From: Spirochaetota bacterium
GTDB taxonomy: Bacteria > Spirochaetota > UBA4802 > JAFGDQ01
Direction of reading: 5' to 3'
Assembly (NCBI GenBank): GCA_034190085.1
Contig: JAXHTS010000085.1
Coordinates: forward strand, 1 to 40,243
DNA length: 40,243 nt
The notes below the pieces were generated by a model. That model saw only the letters and a list, made by a program, of their open reading frames with translations. It did no database searches and was not told the DNA's origin. Position numbers and translations under genes: made by a program. This document shows, in pieces, positions 17,732 through 26,359 of this stretch (its first letter is position 1; each line of letters starts with the position of its first letter).

Positions 17732-18922
17732 TTAAAAAAAATCGCCTTTGAATTGCGCTGATGGAAGAAATATCTGAGGTGAGCCAAGACTAAAGCAACC
17801 TTCAGATATCCATCCTTTAAGTATATCTGCTATCTGCAAAGCCTTAGGATAACTGGAGAGCGGCGCAGTTGGTACTGTTTTTCCCATAATCTCAATTTTA
17901 CCAGATTTTAGTTCAGCATAGCTGACCTCCCCTAATGATCTCTCAATGGCGTTTGGATAATCAGTTCCATAATCAACCACCTGGCAGTAGATATCGCGAT
18001 CAGATATTCCAGTAAAGTAGGCCATCTCCTCGTTTACTATTGGAATGGGTATTCCGATTCCAACCATTAATGAACATCCATACCCTGTTAACGAGGCTCC
18101 CTTGATAAAATTTTGAGACATCCCCTTCATATCTCCAGTTACTGCAATTGTGCCGGCACCTTCCCTTACCATGCCATTTCCTCCCCTTTTTGCCAAAGGG
18201 GCATGTTGGGTGCCTCTCCAACTAACAACCCCAACCGTGCCTCCAAGAAAAATCTTTGTTCCAATACCAACAGTCCAGTAAAATGGATCGTTAAGGAGCG
18301 GGCTAAGTTGTCCAGCGCTTGAATAGGTTGCATTTCCCATATTTGGCCTTAGTATTCCCATATACGTATAGATCGTCCTATTAGATAGATTTACAGCACA
18401 ATTATAATTCTGATAGGCATTCCTCGGATTATAGAGAAAAGCATCCCTCAAATCATTTATTTTCACTTCAGCATTATATTCCCTAAGCGGATAGCAATCG
18501 GTTCCATAACCCTTCACCTTAAGCTTGACCCTCCTACCTGAGATTAAATCCTCAATTACATGACCACCACCATATTTGAATCTTCCAGGATGGACTCTGT
18601 TTAAAGGATCATCCTCCTGTACCTGGGTGGCTCCAAGATAACAATCAACCGCTGCAATCCCTCCATAGGCATCCACATCATTAAACCACACCTTAGATGC
18701 CTTTATTTTTGGTTTTGTATGTCCAAAATTGATGAAAGCCCCAGAAGAACACATAGTCCCAAAGGTCCCTGTTGTTACTACATCAACCTTCTTATATGCA
18801 TTTTTCGGACCTTCATCTGCAACGATATTAGTCATCTCTTCCGCATTGACTACCACAACGCTCCCTTCCCTTATCTTTTTGTTTATTTCATCCAAATCCC
18901 TCTTGATCCCTGATCCGCTCAT
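17732..18922 (-). CDS. homocysteine biosynthesis protein, HcyBio/DUF39 (aspartate-semialdehyde sulfurtransferase type)
   Basis: A ~396-residue HcyBio (COG1900) protein. In Methanosarcina its homologue MA1821 works with a ferredoxin-domain partner (MA1822) to convert aspartate semialdehyde and sulfide to homocysteine, bypassing O-acylhomoserine. Conserved cysteines are visible at Cys58 (TMCSSGAF), Cys94 (AAVDCYLGA) and Cys143 (GYGTDCYPL); the last two are in the most conserved blocks. GNATYSSAGQLSPLLNDP and the long GIGIPIPIVNEEMA segment are family signatures. The start is taken as ATG 18922 because GGAG lies six bases upstream; a TTG at 18934 would extend it. UPF0280 follows 63 bases downstream. 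The NIL/ferredoxin partner is not in the window and would have to be elsewhere. Confidence 0.9.
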   Translation of the reverse strand: MSGSGIKRDLDEINKKIREGSVVVVNAEEMTNIVADEGPKNAYKKVDVVTTGTFGTMCSSGAFINFGHTKPKIKASKVWFNDVDAYGGIAAVDCYLGATQVQEDDPLNRVHPGRFKYGGGHVIEDLISGRRVKLKVKGYGTDCYPLREYNAEVKINDLRDAFLYNPRNAYQNYNCAVNLSNRTIYTYMGILRPNMGNATYSSAGQLSPLLNDPFYWTVGIGTKIFLGGTVGVVSWRGTQHAPLAKRGGNGMVREGAGTIAVTGDMKGMSQNFIKGASLTGYGCSLMVGIGIPIPIVNEEMAYFTGISDRDIYCQVVDYGTDYPNAIERSLGEVSYAELKSGKIEIMGKTVPTAPLSSYPKALQIADILKGWISEGCFSLGSPQIFLPSAQFKGDFF

Positions 18923-19184
18923 CATATTCTCCAAAAGTGATACTTAATATTATTATAAATAGTCATACCTATTACGAATATAGCAAATGATAACCTACAC
19001 CTCAATCAATGAAATTAATATATTCAATTAATTTACACCCTATATGGCGCTATCATATTGATATCAATTATCCATTTTGATTTTTTTTTATGTCAATTAA
19101 ATTTAATGCTAAAAAAATAACAGCTCAACGAAATAGGCAGTCTAGATGGAATTTAATATCGGGAAGGATTTTGTGTATTCATCA

Positions 19185-19874
19185 TTATGAATAAAAAAAA
19201 GGCATAGAACCCCAATTCCCTATTAACGTCTCAGATAGCAGCGCTTTATCTAAAATTTGGATAAACCTTGATCTCGGAATCATTCTTGCTCCAAGGCTGT
19301 GTAAATGATCTGTATATACCTGACAGTCAATGATAAATCTCAATTCCCCTAGTTTCCTAACAAGTGAGATGAAAGCTGCTTTTGATGAATTGCTGCAGTT
19401 TGAAAACATCGACTCTCCAAAAAAACACCGACCAAGTGAAACACCGTATAAACCACCGGCAAGCACACCATCCTTCCACGCCTCTATCGAGTGAGCATAT
19501 CCCTGGTCATGGAGTTTGATATAGGCAGCCATCATTTCATCGGTTATCCATGTTCCAGGGTCTCTTCTCTTTGCGATCTTGCAGCCCTGGATTACATCAT
19601 TAAAGCATAAGTCATATGTAATATGAAAGATCTCCCTCCTGAGAACTTTTCTCATGCTCTTTGATACAGCCAGCTCCTTGGGATATAATACAAACCGGGG
19701 ATTCGGAGACCACCAGATGTAGGGATCGCCCTCAGAGAACCATGGAAAGATACCGCATCTATAAGCCTCTAGTAATCTTTCAGGGGAGAGATCTCCTCCA
19801 ACCGCAAGTATCCCATTCTCTTCAGCAAGATGCACTGGCGGAAAGATATTCTCCTTCCCTAGCTTAAAGATCAT
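19185..19874 (-). CDS. aat: leucyl/phenylalanyl-tRNA-protein transferase
   Basis: Transfers Leu or Phe from aminoacyl-tRNA to proteins with N-terminal Lys or Arg, making N-degrons. It is 229 residues, the normal length. Signatures are the N-terminal FPPVHLAEENGILAVGGDLSPERLLEAYRCGIFPWF region, WWSPNPRFVL, the central GGLYGVSLGRCFFGESMFS and the final DCQVYTDHLHSLGARMIPR. It starts only 6 bases after the clpA stop, so it is the third gene of a clpS-clpA-aat unit. This unit holds the substrate-tagging enzyme, the adaptor and the unfoldase of the bacterial N-end rule; clpP is not in the window. Confidence 0.96.
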   Translation of the reverse strand: MIFKLGKENIFPPVHLAEENGILAVGGDLSPERLLEAYRCGIFPWFSEGDPYIWWSPNPRFVLYPKELAVSKSMRKVLRREIFHITYDLCFNDVIQGCKIAKRRDPGTWITDEMMAAYIKLHDQGYAHSIEAWKDGVLAGGLYGVSLGRCFFGESMFSNCSNSSKAAFISLVRKLGELRFIIDCQVYTDHLHSLGARMIPRSRFIQILDKALLSETLIGNWGSMPFFYS

Positions 19875-19880
19875 TATTGT

Positions 19881-22115
19881 CTAATTATCCACAATAGTAA
19901 TTTTTATATCATCATTCTCAACCTCAGCACGGGCATTCCCGCCATCAGTCAATCTACCAAAAAGCACCTCATCAATAAAAAAGCTCTTGATCTTATCCTG
20001 AACAAGCCTTGACACCTCTCTTGCGCCAAAATCCGGCGAATATGCCTTTTGAGCAAGCCATTCAAAGCACTCCTCTGCAACATCAAAGCTTATATTCTTC
20101 TCCTTCAATTGAAGGCTAAATTCAGCAATAGCCTTCTTTACAATTTTCTGAACAATCCGTTCACTCAAATCATTAAAGGTAACAACATCATCGAGACGGT
20201 TTCTGAACTCAGGGGAGAATATCCTCTCAACAGCCGATGATACTGCGTCATCCGAAATCCTACGCTCTTCAAAACCCAGCATATGCTTTCCTATCTCTCT
20301 CGTTCCGGCATTTGAAGTCATAATAATTATCACATTACGAAAATCAACCTTCTTGCCGCTATTCTCCGTTAGGGTGGCATAATCCATTATCTGTAGAAGG
20401 GTATTAAAAATATCCGAATGGGCCTTCTCGATCTCATCGAATAGAAGCACAGCATGAGGACTTCTCCTAATAGCATCCGTCAACAGCCCTCCCTCCTCAT
20501 AGCCTACATACCCTGGAGGCGATCCTATTAGTCTTGCTACTGTATGCTTCTCCTGGTATTCGCTCATATCAAATCGGTGAAGAGCAATACCAAGAATTAT
20601 TGAGAGCTGTCTTGTAAGTTCTGTTTTGCCTACGCCGGTTGGGCCTACAAAGAGGAAGGAAGCTATAGGTTTCTCTGGTTCACGAAAACCTGCGCGACTC
20701 CTCTTGATGGCCTCGCAAACACGCGAAATAGCCTGATCCTGGCCGAATATTATACCCTGTAGCTCTCTCTCAAGATTCTTAAGCCTATTGGTCTCTGTTG
20801 ATGTTAAACTCTTTTCAGGTATCCTTGCTATCTTAGCAACAATCCTTTCAATATCAACCACCTCGATTGTCGTCTCTTCATCATCTACGCTATGCATCCG
20901 AACAAAAGCCCCTGCCTCATCAATCACATCAATCGCCTTATCTGGCAAATAACGGTCATTGATGTATTTAGCAGAGAGTTCAGCAGCAGCGTGTAGCGCT
21001 GAATCCTCATATTTTATCTTATGATGCTGCTCATATCTCTCCCTAAGACCCAATAGTATTTGAAATGTATCCTCAACAGTAGGCTCCATTATCTCAATCT
21101 TCTGAAACCGCCTGGAGAGGGCATGATCCTTTTCAAAGTGTTTCTTATAATCCTCATAAGTTGTGGAACCGATGCATCGCATCTCGCCAGAGGCCAATAT
21201 CGGCTTCAATATATTTGAAGCATCCATTGAACCGCCCGAAACAGCGCCCGCTCCCACTATTGTATGGATTTCATCAATAAAGAGGATTACATGCTTCTCC
21301 TTCTTAAGCTCATTCAACACCTTCTTCAGCCTCTCTTCGAAATCTCCCCTATACCTTGTGCCAGCAAGGAGTGCCCCCATGTCCAGAGAATATATCTTTA
21401 CATTTTTCAGCAACCTGGGAACTTCATCCTTCGCTATTAATTGTGCCAACCCCTCGGTTATAGCTGTCTTCCCTACCCCTGGATCCCCTACATGAATCGG
21501 ATTATTCTTTAGCCTTCTGCACAAAACCTGAAGCGTTCGCTCAATAACATCCTCCCTTCCAATAAGAGGATCCATCACCCCGCTTCTGGCCTTCTCTGTA
21601 AGCTCATTGGTAAAAGCACGAAGGGCCTTGCTCTTACTCTCCCCCTCATCCCCATTATCCGTCTCTTCAGTCACAAATGAATCATCTGGAATTACAGGCA
21701 CCCCATGGGATATAAAACTCAGAATATCCATTCTGTTTATGCCCTCTATGCTTAAAAAATAGGAGGCATAGGACTCCTTTTCGTCAAACATGGCAATAAA
21801 AACATCCCCAATGTCCAATTCATCCTTTTCTGCAGATGTTGTATGCCATATAGCTCTAGCCATCATGTTCTGAAATCCTACAGATTGGATTGGCTCAACA
21901 TCCTGAACAGTTGGCACCCTTTGTGTAAAATGATCTACTATCATCTTCTTCATCTTACCGACATCCACCCCACAGGATTGAATAATTTTTCTCCCATCTT
22001 CAAAAAAAAGGGATGAGTATAATATATGCTCAGGAGTTAGATATTCATGATTCCTCATCTTTGCCTCATTGAAGGCCGCCATTAAGATTTGATTGAGCTG
22101 ATCACTTATTTTCAT
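19881..22115 (-). CDS. clpA: ATP-dependent protease ATP-binding subunit ClpA
   Basis: An AAA+ unfoldase that feeds substrates to ClpP. It is 744 residues. There is an N-terminal ClpN domain (residues 1-~145) that binds ClpS, a first AAA module with Walker A VGDPGVGKT (209-217) and an FIDEIHTIVGAG Walker B, and a second module with VGPTGVGKT near residue 490 and LLFDEIEKAHSDI. There is no long coiled-coil middle domain, which separates it from ClpB and ClpC. The LGF tripeptide in KHMLGFEERR sits where the ClpP-docking loop (IGL/LGF) is expected. It lies 113 bp after clpS and 6 bp before aat. The start is ATG 22115. Confidence 0.96.
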   Translation of the reverse strand: MKISDQLNQILMAAFNEAKMRNHEYLTPEHILYSSLFFEDGRKIIQSCGVDVGKMKKMIVDHFTQRVPTVQDVEPIQSVGFQNMMARAIWHTTSAEKDELDIGDVFIAMFDEKESYASYFLSIEGINRMDILSFISHGVPVIPDDSFVTEETDNGDEGESKSKALRAFTNELTEKARSGVMDPLIGREDVIERTLQVLCRRLKNNPIHVGDPGVGKTAITEGLAQLIAKDEVPRLLKNVKIYSLDMGALLAGTRYRGDFEERLKKVLNELKKEKHVILFIDEIHTIVGAGAVSGGSMDASNILKPILASGEMRCIGSTTYEDYKKHFEKDHALSRRFQKIEIMEPTVEDTFQILLGLRERYEQHHKIKYEDSALHAAAELSAKYINDRYLPDKAIDVIDEAGAFVRMHSVDDEETTIEVVDIERIVAKIARIPEKSLTSTETNRLKNLERELQGIIFGQDQAISRVCEAIKRSRAGFREPEKPIASFLFVGPTGVGKTELTRQLSIILGIALHRFDMSEYQEKHTVARLIGSPPGYVGYEEGGLLTDAIRRSPHAVLLFDEIEKAHSDIFNTLLQIMDYATLTENSGKKVDFRNVIIIMTSNAGTREIGKHMLGFEERRISDDAVSSAVERIFSPEFRNRLDDVVTFNDLSERIVQKIVKKAIAEFSLQLKEKNISFDVAEECFEWLAQKAYSPDFGAREVSRLVQDKIKSFFIDEVLFGRLTDGGNARAEVENDDIKITIVDN

Positions 22116-22228
22116 AACACATCATCCTTTCATATATTTTTACCCCAATCTTTTATCACGAAAAAAACTCAACTAAATCTCCTACTTATCGCCCCAACCG
22201 CTAATAGAGGATATTAGGCCAATAAAAC

Positions 22229-22552
22229 TCAAACCTTTTCATAGCTACATTTGAGTGGAAATTCACATTGCTTTGCTAATTGATGAACCTGGGTTATCTT
22301 GGTTAACGCTATATCATAGGTATATACCCCACAGATACCCTTTCCCTTCTTATGTATGTCTAACATTATTTTCGTTGCCTCAGCCGCACTTTTATGAAAA
22401 ATCTTCATTAAAACTTCAACGACAAAATCCATTGTAGTATAATGATCGTTATGCATAATCACTCTGTACATACTCGGTTCTTTTAATTTATCCCTAGTAT
22501 CTAACTGAGTAAATCCTTCATGTTGATCATTATATTCATTATTCTTAGACAT
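22229..22552 (-). CDS. clpS: ATP-dependent Clp protease adaptor ClpS
   Basis: A 107-residue adaptor that binds N-degron residues and delivers them to ClpA. The core YRVIMHNDHYTTMDFVVEVL contains the conserved N-D-x-x-T-x-D/M-x-F-V-V pattern, and the following IFHKSAAEATKIMLDIHKKG plus GVYTYDIALTKI matches the family well. A variable acidic/charged N-terminal tail of about 25 residues precedes it, as usual. It is the first gene of the clpS-clpA-aat unit, so tagging, recognition and unfolding genes are together. The start is ATG 22552. Confidence 0.95.
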   Translation of the reverse strand: MSKNNEYNDQHEGFTQLDTRDKLKEPSMYRVIMHNDHYTTMDFVVEVLMKIFHKSAAEATKIMLDIHKKGKGICGVYTYDIALTKITQVHQLAKQCEFPLKCSYEKV

Positions 22553-22938
22553 GAAGATCCTCTTAATTCTTTCCCTTATTTAAGTCTATACTTTAAAACA
22601 TCTCAATTATTTTTCAACAAATATATTTTTCATTTATTATAATTAGCCTTAACACATGTTGACAAAAAATTTTAGCAAAATAATGTATACACATCAGCAT
22701 TAATGCCATTATATAAAGGTGCGAAGTTAGATTTTGAATATTATAGTTCTAAATCTATCCTTATAATCTCAAACATATAAGATCACCCTAGCAGTTATTA
22801 TGGAGATAAAAAAGCAGCGCCTTGGTCACTCAAAGCTAAAATAGGAGTAAAATTCCTATTTGTTTATTGATTAGTAATTATGGGATAACTCATGGGGAAG
22901 TATTGAAATTGATGATTAAGAGCGGGAAAAAAGTCAAC
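22553..22938. other. intergenic region between zapA and clpS
   Basis: This 386-bp AT-rich gap should hold the clpS promoter on the minus strand near its right part. It also has a plus-strand promoter-like pair, TTGACA at 22659-22664 and TAATGT at 22681-22686 (16-base spacer), with no plus-strand gene behind it, and an 8-bp hairpin at 22839-22861. Together these could mark a small RNA of about 170 bases, but the evidence is weak. Confidence 0.3.
22839..22861 (-). terminator. possible terminator downstream of zapA
   Basis: An 8-bp stem AAATAGGA/TCCTATTT with a 7-base loop lies about 78 bp past the zapA stop. On the minus strand it is followed by TTTTAGC, a short U-rich run. The stem has only two GC pairs, so termination would be weak; the same hairpin could also end a plus-strand transcript. 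Confidence 0.35.
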
Positions 22939-23256
22939 TCAAACTGGAACGGCATTTATATTAGAGAAAACATCGCCAATTAAGCCCTCATCCAACATGG
23001 ATATTAAGGTTTTTGTCTTTCTCTCCAATTCATGCGTTATGTCACTCCTCATCTCTTGTAACTGAAAAAATTCATCAGCAATGTTTAAAGCTGCAAGAAT
23101 TGCGATCTGTGCCAAGTTGCCACTGGAGACATTCTTGCTTACATCCCTCATCCTTCCATCAACATAGTCGGCTAATTGAAGAATATAATCAGGCAATGCA
23201 TCCCCTTGAATATTATAGGTACTCCCATATATGGATACCTTCATTTTATTTTCCAC
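22939..23256 (-). CDS. zapA: cell division protein ZapA
   Basis: A 105-residue ZapA homologue, an FtsZ-associated protein that cross-links Z-ring filaments. Seen are the N-terminal KVSIYGSTYNIQGDALPDYI (compare the ZapA opening VxIxGxxYxI), then YILQLADYVDGRMRD and the conserved AILAALNIADEFFQL, followed by a helical tail that forms the coiled-coil tetramer in the family. The start is GTG 23256, supported by GGAGG a few bases upstream; an in-frame ATG four codons in is possible. It follows, on the same strand and within about 60 bp, the ZapB-like gene, a common zapB-zapA arrangement. Confidence 0.9.
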   Translation of the reverse strand: MENKMKVSIYGSTYNIQGDALPDYILQLADYVDGRMRDVSKNVSSGNLAQIAILAALNIADEFFQLQEMRSDITHELERKTKTLISMLDEGLIGDVFSNINAVPV

Positions 23257-23316
23257 TCATCCCTCCAATGACTAATAATATCTACACAACTCACATATTA
23301 TTAGTTGCGAGAAAGA

Positions 23317-24099
23317 TCATTTCGCATCGTCTTCAATAATTTGAAAATCATCATCTAAGTCAGAATCCAACTTCTCTTCTTCAATATTCCCTTGAGAAGA
23401 TTCTGCATCATCTGTGGATTTCAGTTCCGATTCGTCTACAATAACCAAATCATCATCAACGTCATCAATTACTATTTCATCATCATCCTCTTCTAATAGA
23501 ATGATATCATCATCATCATCATCATCTGATATAGATTCCACTAAAATGTCGTCATCATCCGTTTCATCATCAATAATAATAATATCCTCTTCCTCATCAT
23601 CTAATACATCATCACCTTCACTTAACTCAACAGTCGCAACTTTAATATCACCATCTTTATTTGCATCCTCATCCTCGAGAGATTCCATTGTTTCATCTAC
23701 TTCATCAATTTGGGCAACCTCATCAACTTCAGCTACCTCAACTTCCATCTCCGGTTCCTCTGATTTAGCAAATTCCTCTGGTTCAGGAGTTTGAGGCATA
23801 GGTGTTGACTCGTCAGATAAGACATCGAGCTTCGCCAATAGCTCAATTATTTTCTTCTCTAAAACATCTTCCCTTTCCTTAATCTCCTGTAACTCTTTAA
23901 CTGCCTCATCCAACTCCTTCTGGAGTCGCACAACTTCCTGTTCCTTTTCTTCAAGGCTCAATTTTGCATCTTCTGCCTGGGCTTGCAAAGACTCATTATC
24001 TGCCTCGAGTCTCGAATTCTCCGCTCTTAAATCTCCGATTAATTGCAAAGCCTTGATAATTCGACTTTCAAGGTCTTCCAATTGTTGCATGGTTATCAT
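23317..24099 (-). CDS. ZapB-like coiled-coil protein with very acidic C-terminal tail
   Basis: The protein is about 260 residues from ATG 24099. That start is preferred to the upstream TTG because GGAGG sits eight bases before the ATG. Residues 1-~105 form a coiled coil opening QQLEDLESRIIKALQLIGDLRAENSRLEADNESLQAQ (spread over residues 4-41), the pattern of DUF904/ZapB proteins that lie upstream of zapA in many bacteria. The remaining ~155 residues are dominated by Asp and Glu, with runs such as DDDDDDIILLEEDDDEIVIDD, and hold almost no basic residues. Ordinary ZapB is about 80 residues, so this is a ZapB-like head with a long acidic extension. Trinucleotide ATC repeats encode the Asp runs. 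Cell-division role inferred from position and coiled coil. Confidence 0.7.
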   Translation of the reverse strand: MITMQQLEDLESRIIKALQLIGDLRAENSRLEADNESLQAQAEDAKLSLEEKEQEVVRLQKELDEAVKELQEIKEREDVLEKKIIELLAKLDVLSDESTPMPQTPEPEEFAKSEEPEMEVEVAEVDEVAQIDEVDETMESLEDEDANKDGDIKVATVELSEGDDVLDDEEEDIIIIDDETDDDDILVESISDDDDDDDIILLEEDDDEIVIDDVDDDLVIVDESELKSTDDAESSQGNIEEEKLDSDLDDDFQIIEDDAK

Positions 24100-24505
24100 T
24101 TTTTCTTCCTCCAATTATCTTCTATTCCTATAGTTACCCATTTGATAATGCCTCTACTTTTAGTGAAGGATTAGGAATTGACAGTTAATGCATTGGCATT
24201 AAAATTATAGTTATTATCTTTATTTTCGGTCATTCTAATAATAGAATTAAAACATAAAATAACCCATCCATGAGTTATTTTGGCATTTATTCAATGTTAA
24301 TTAGAATAATTCCTCTAATTTAAACTGCCCTTTCTCTATCCTCCTAAAAACGACTATAACCCAAAGGATCAGTCCCCATGTCTCATATCAGGGAATAATA
24401 TATCTCCCCTCCAGTTGAAATCATGTATAGGATGTGGCAATCCGTAAACCTCCATGATATTTGAAGCACCACTCAACTGATTATCAATTATTATTGCATA
24501 ATATC
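24100..24505. other. intergenic region with terminator candidate
   Basis: A 406-bp AT-rich gap. It contains the hairpin at 24256-24281 and, near the right end, no ORF I can support. The zapB-like promoter should lie between 24100 and about 24250. Confidence 0.4.
24256..24281 (-). terminator. terminator of the rplT/barrel-protein transcript
   Basis: A 12-base-per-arm stem with one mismatch (AAAATAACCCAT against ATGAGTTATTTT), loop CC. On the minus strand the stem ends GGTTATTTT and is followed by ATGTTTTAATT, a U-rich run. It lies 225 bp beyond the stop of the gene at 24506-25429. Confidence 0.5.
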
Positions 24506-25429
24506 CTAAAATTGCAAGCTAAAATCAAAACCGAAAATATCTTTTATATATTTTTTTTCTCTTACTGGATTTAATACATAATAGCATCCCAGGAATGATG
24601 ATTCGATTAAAAAATACCTGCATCCAAAAAAGAATAATATCGGATCTATACTGCATCCTTCAATTGGAATATCAGCGCCTATCATGTTCTTATTTTTATA
24701 TATTTTCCTTGAATAATAACAACCCATATACGGAATTATCGGATATACTATATCACTGTTTATTGCCAATGAAAATACTGTGAAATCATTTTTCAGTCTA
24801 TTAGCTTCAAAAAATGTTTTATCTGATTGATAATTTAATCCAAATAATTTTGTATAGGTTTTCTTTTCAAAGGGATTCAAATATATTCCACTATAAAAGT
24901 CTTCATCATATGCCTGCCTAAAGACATAAAAGATATTTAAATGCAGATATATATTTTTCTTTACATCCAGTTGAATTACTGGACCAATCTTAATCTCATG
25001 ATTACCCAATGAAAGATTTCTCCACTCTTCATTACTATAAGCATTCTTGCCTGTGGGTAGCCTGAATGAGCACAGGCAACCGAGATGAAGCAAATCATCA
25101 TAGTAATCCCCGAGATAAACCCAGAGTTTAAAAAATGAATCGCCTAATTCATTACGGCTAGATTCATATATTCCTCTATGAAGGTATTGAATGGAGTACC
25201 ATATTGAAAGGCTGGATATTATTCCTAATCCAAGATAAAAGGTTTCAATCCTGAAATCTTCCTCAATCCTATAGATTTCCTCCCTAAAGGCCAATTCTAT
25301 CTCGCCTTCAGGTATAGTATTTATCGTCTCCAGAAAGGGCAAGGCGCCCTTTAATTCAGGGGTGAATAATAATAAATAAAAAAGCGTCAAACAGAGGACG
25401 CTTTCCATTAACATCACATTATTTTTCAA
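24506..25429 (-). CDS. probable outer-membrane beta-barrel protein, unknown function
   Basis: I do not recognise a family. The protein is 307 residues from a TTG at 25429, or 302 from an ATG at 25414; neither has a good ribosome binding site. A hydrophobic N-terminal segment (around residues 8-28: MESVLCLTLFYLLLF) looks like a signal peptide. The rest has alternating hydrophobic and polar residues, frequent Tyr/Phe, glycines in turns (e.g. HEIKIGPVIQLDVKKNIYLH) and a C-terminal aromatic residue in the final ...FDFSLQF, the usual ending of outer-membrane barrels recognised by the BAM complex. It starts 79 bp after rplT and is on the same strand, so it may be read through from the ribosomal operon. 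Confidence 0.6.
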   Translation of the reverse strand: MKNNVMLMESVLCLTLFYLLLFTPELKGALPFLETINTIPEGEIELAFREEIYRIEEDFRIETFYLGLGIISSLSIWYSIQYLHRGIYESSRNELGDSFFKLWVYLGDYYDDLLHLGCLCSFRLPTGKNAYSNEEWRNLSLGNHEIKIGPVIQLDVKKNIYLHLNIFYVFRQAYDEDFYSGIYLNPFEKKTYTKLFGLNYQSDKTFFEANRLKNDFTVFSLAINSDIVYPIIPYMGCYYSRKIYKNKNMIGADIPIEGCSIDPILFFFGCRYFLIESSFLGCYYVLNPVREKKYIKDIFGFDFSLQF

Positions 25430-25508
25430 TATATGTAATTAATTAATTAGGTCTTTATGCTTTGTGGTAATAAGTGGTTATAATCTTCACTACAATGATG
25501 ATGAGATA

Positions 25509-25862
25509 TTAAGCCCTCTCATTTATCCTATCAACGATCTTCTGAAATGCATTGAGATCACTCACAGCCAACTCAGCAAGCATCTTTCTATTTATTTTTA
25601 TATCTACTGCCTTTAGGCCAGCAATTAATTTACTATAAGATATTCCGGATATCCTGGCGGCAGCATTTATTCTTATGATCCAGAGAGATCTAAAATCCCT
25701 CTTCTTCCTTCTTCTGTCTATATAGGAATTTTGCAGAGCCCTTCTTCTTGCATCCATGGCTGTTCTATATAGTTTACTCCTAGCGCCATAAAATCCTTTG
25801 ACATCCTTTAAAACCTTTCTTCGCTTTCTTCTGTGTATTATCCCGCTTCTCGCCCGTGGCAT
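25509..25862 (-). CDS. rplT: 50S ribosomal protein L20
   Basis: A 117-residue L20, binding 23S rRNA and acting early in large-subunit assembly. The very basic start (RARSGIIHRRKRRKVLKDVKGFYGARSKLYR) and the conserved WIIRINAAARISGISYSKLIAGLK and KMLAELAVSD segments are diagnostic. A GAGGAAA ribosome binding site precedes the ATG. It follows rpmI after an unusually long 299-bp gap, instead of the usual few dozen bases. In E. coli and B. subtilis L20 represses its own operon by binding a leader RNA; the gap here could hold such a site or a separate promoter. Confidence 0.97.
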   Translation of the reverse strand: MPRARSGIIHRRKRRKVLKDVKGFYGARSKLYRTAMDARRRALQNSYIDRRRKKRDFRSLWIIRINAAARISGISYSKLIAGLKAVDIKINRKMLAELAVSDLNAFQKIVDRINERA

Positions 25863-26161
25863 AATATTTCCTCTTTGATATTGTTTTGATATTGCAAGTT
25901 ATGCTGCTTCACAAATAAAAAATTGAAAATCCAAGTAATCTAATCAAACGATTTATTGTAATTTATTCTACAATAATAATACTATAACCTGTCAGCACTT
26001 AAATTCTCAAAACCAACATGATTAGGCAGTATACTTAACATTTACTAAAATATTAGACATTGAAAAATCAATCGAAATCCCAACATGCAGATGAAATCTA
26101 TGGATACTATAGGTATTGTTTTCCAGCAATCAATAGCCTAAAATCAAACATCCATTAAAGA
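25863..26161. other. 299-bp gap between rpmI and rplT
   Basis: A long leader-like spacer inside the usually compact infC-rpmI-rplT operon. It is AT-rich, with small A/T hairpins and no ORF longer than about 13 codons. I see no convincing L20-binding pseudoknot by eye. It could contain a promoter, a processing site or an L20 autoregulatory structure. Confidence 0.35.
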
Positions 26162-26359
26162 TTAGCCATAAGGAAGCATTCTCTTAATTTTTTTCTCATC
26201 ACTGGCAGCAACAATACTTGATTGTCGAAGTTTTCTCTTCCTATTTGAGGATTTGCTTTCAAGCAAATGGCTTTTATATGCATTAGCTCTCTTGATCCTT
26301 CCGCTTTTAGTCAACTTAAATCTTTTCTTTGCGCCCTTATTAGTCTTTATCTTTGGCAC
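26162..26359 (-). CDS. rpmI: 50S ribosomal protein L35
   Basis: A 65-residue L35 with the family sequence PKIKTNKGAKKRFKLTKSGRIKR at the start and HLLESKSSNRKRKLRQSSIV in the middle. The start is GTG 26359, with GAGGT six bases upstream. It overlaps the end of infC by 20 bases, so the two are translationally coupled. Confidence 0.96.
   Translation of the reverse strand: MPKIKTNKGAKKRFKLTKSGRIKRANAYKSHLLESKSSNRKRKLRQSSIVAASDEKKIKRMLPYG

Noticed and set aside
23460-23620. Tandem ATC trinucleotide repeats as a microsatellite or CRISPR-like array
   Set aside because: They lie in frame within the acidic tail of the ZapB-like protein and encode Asp runs; there is no spacer-repeat pattern.
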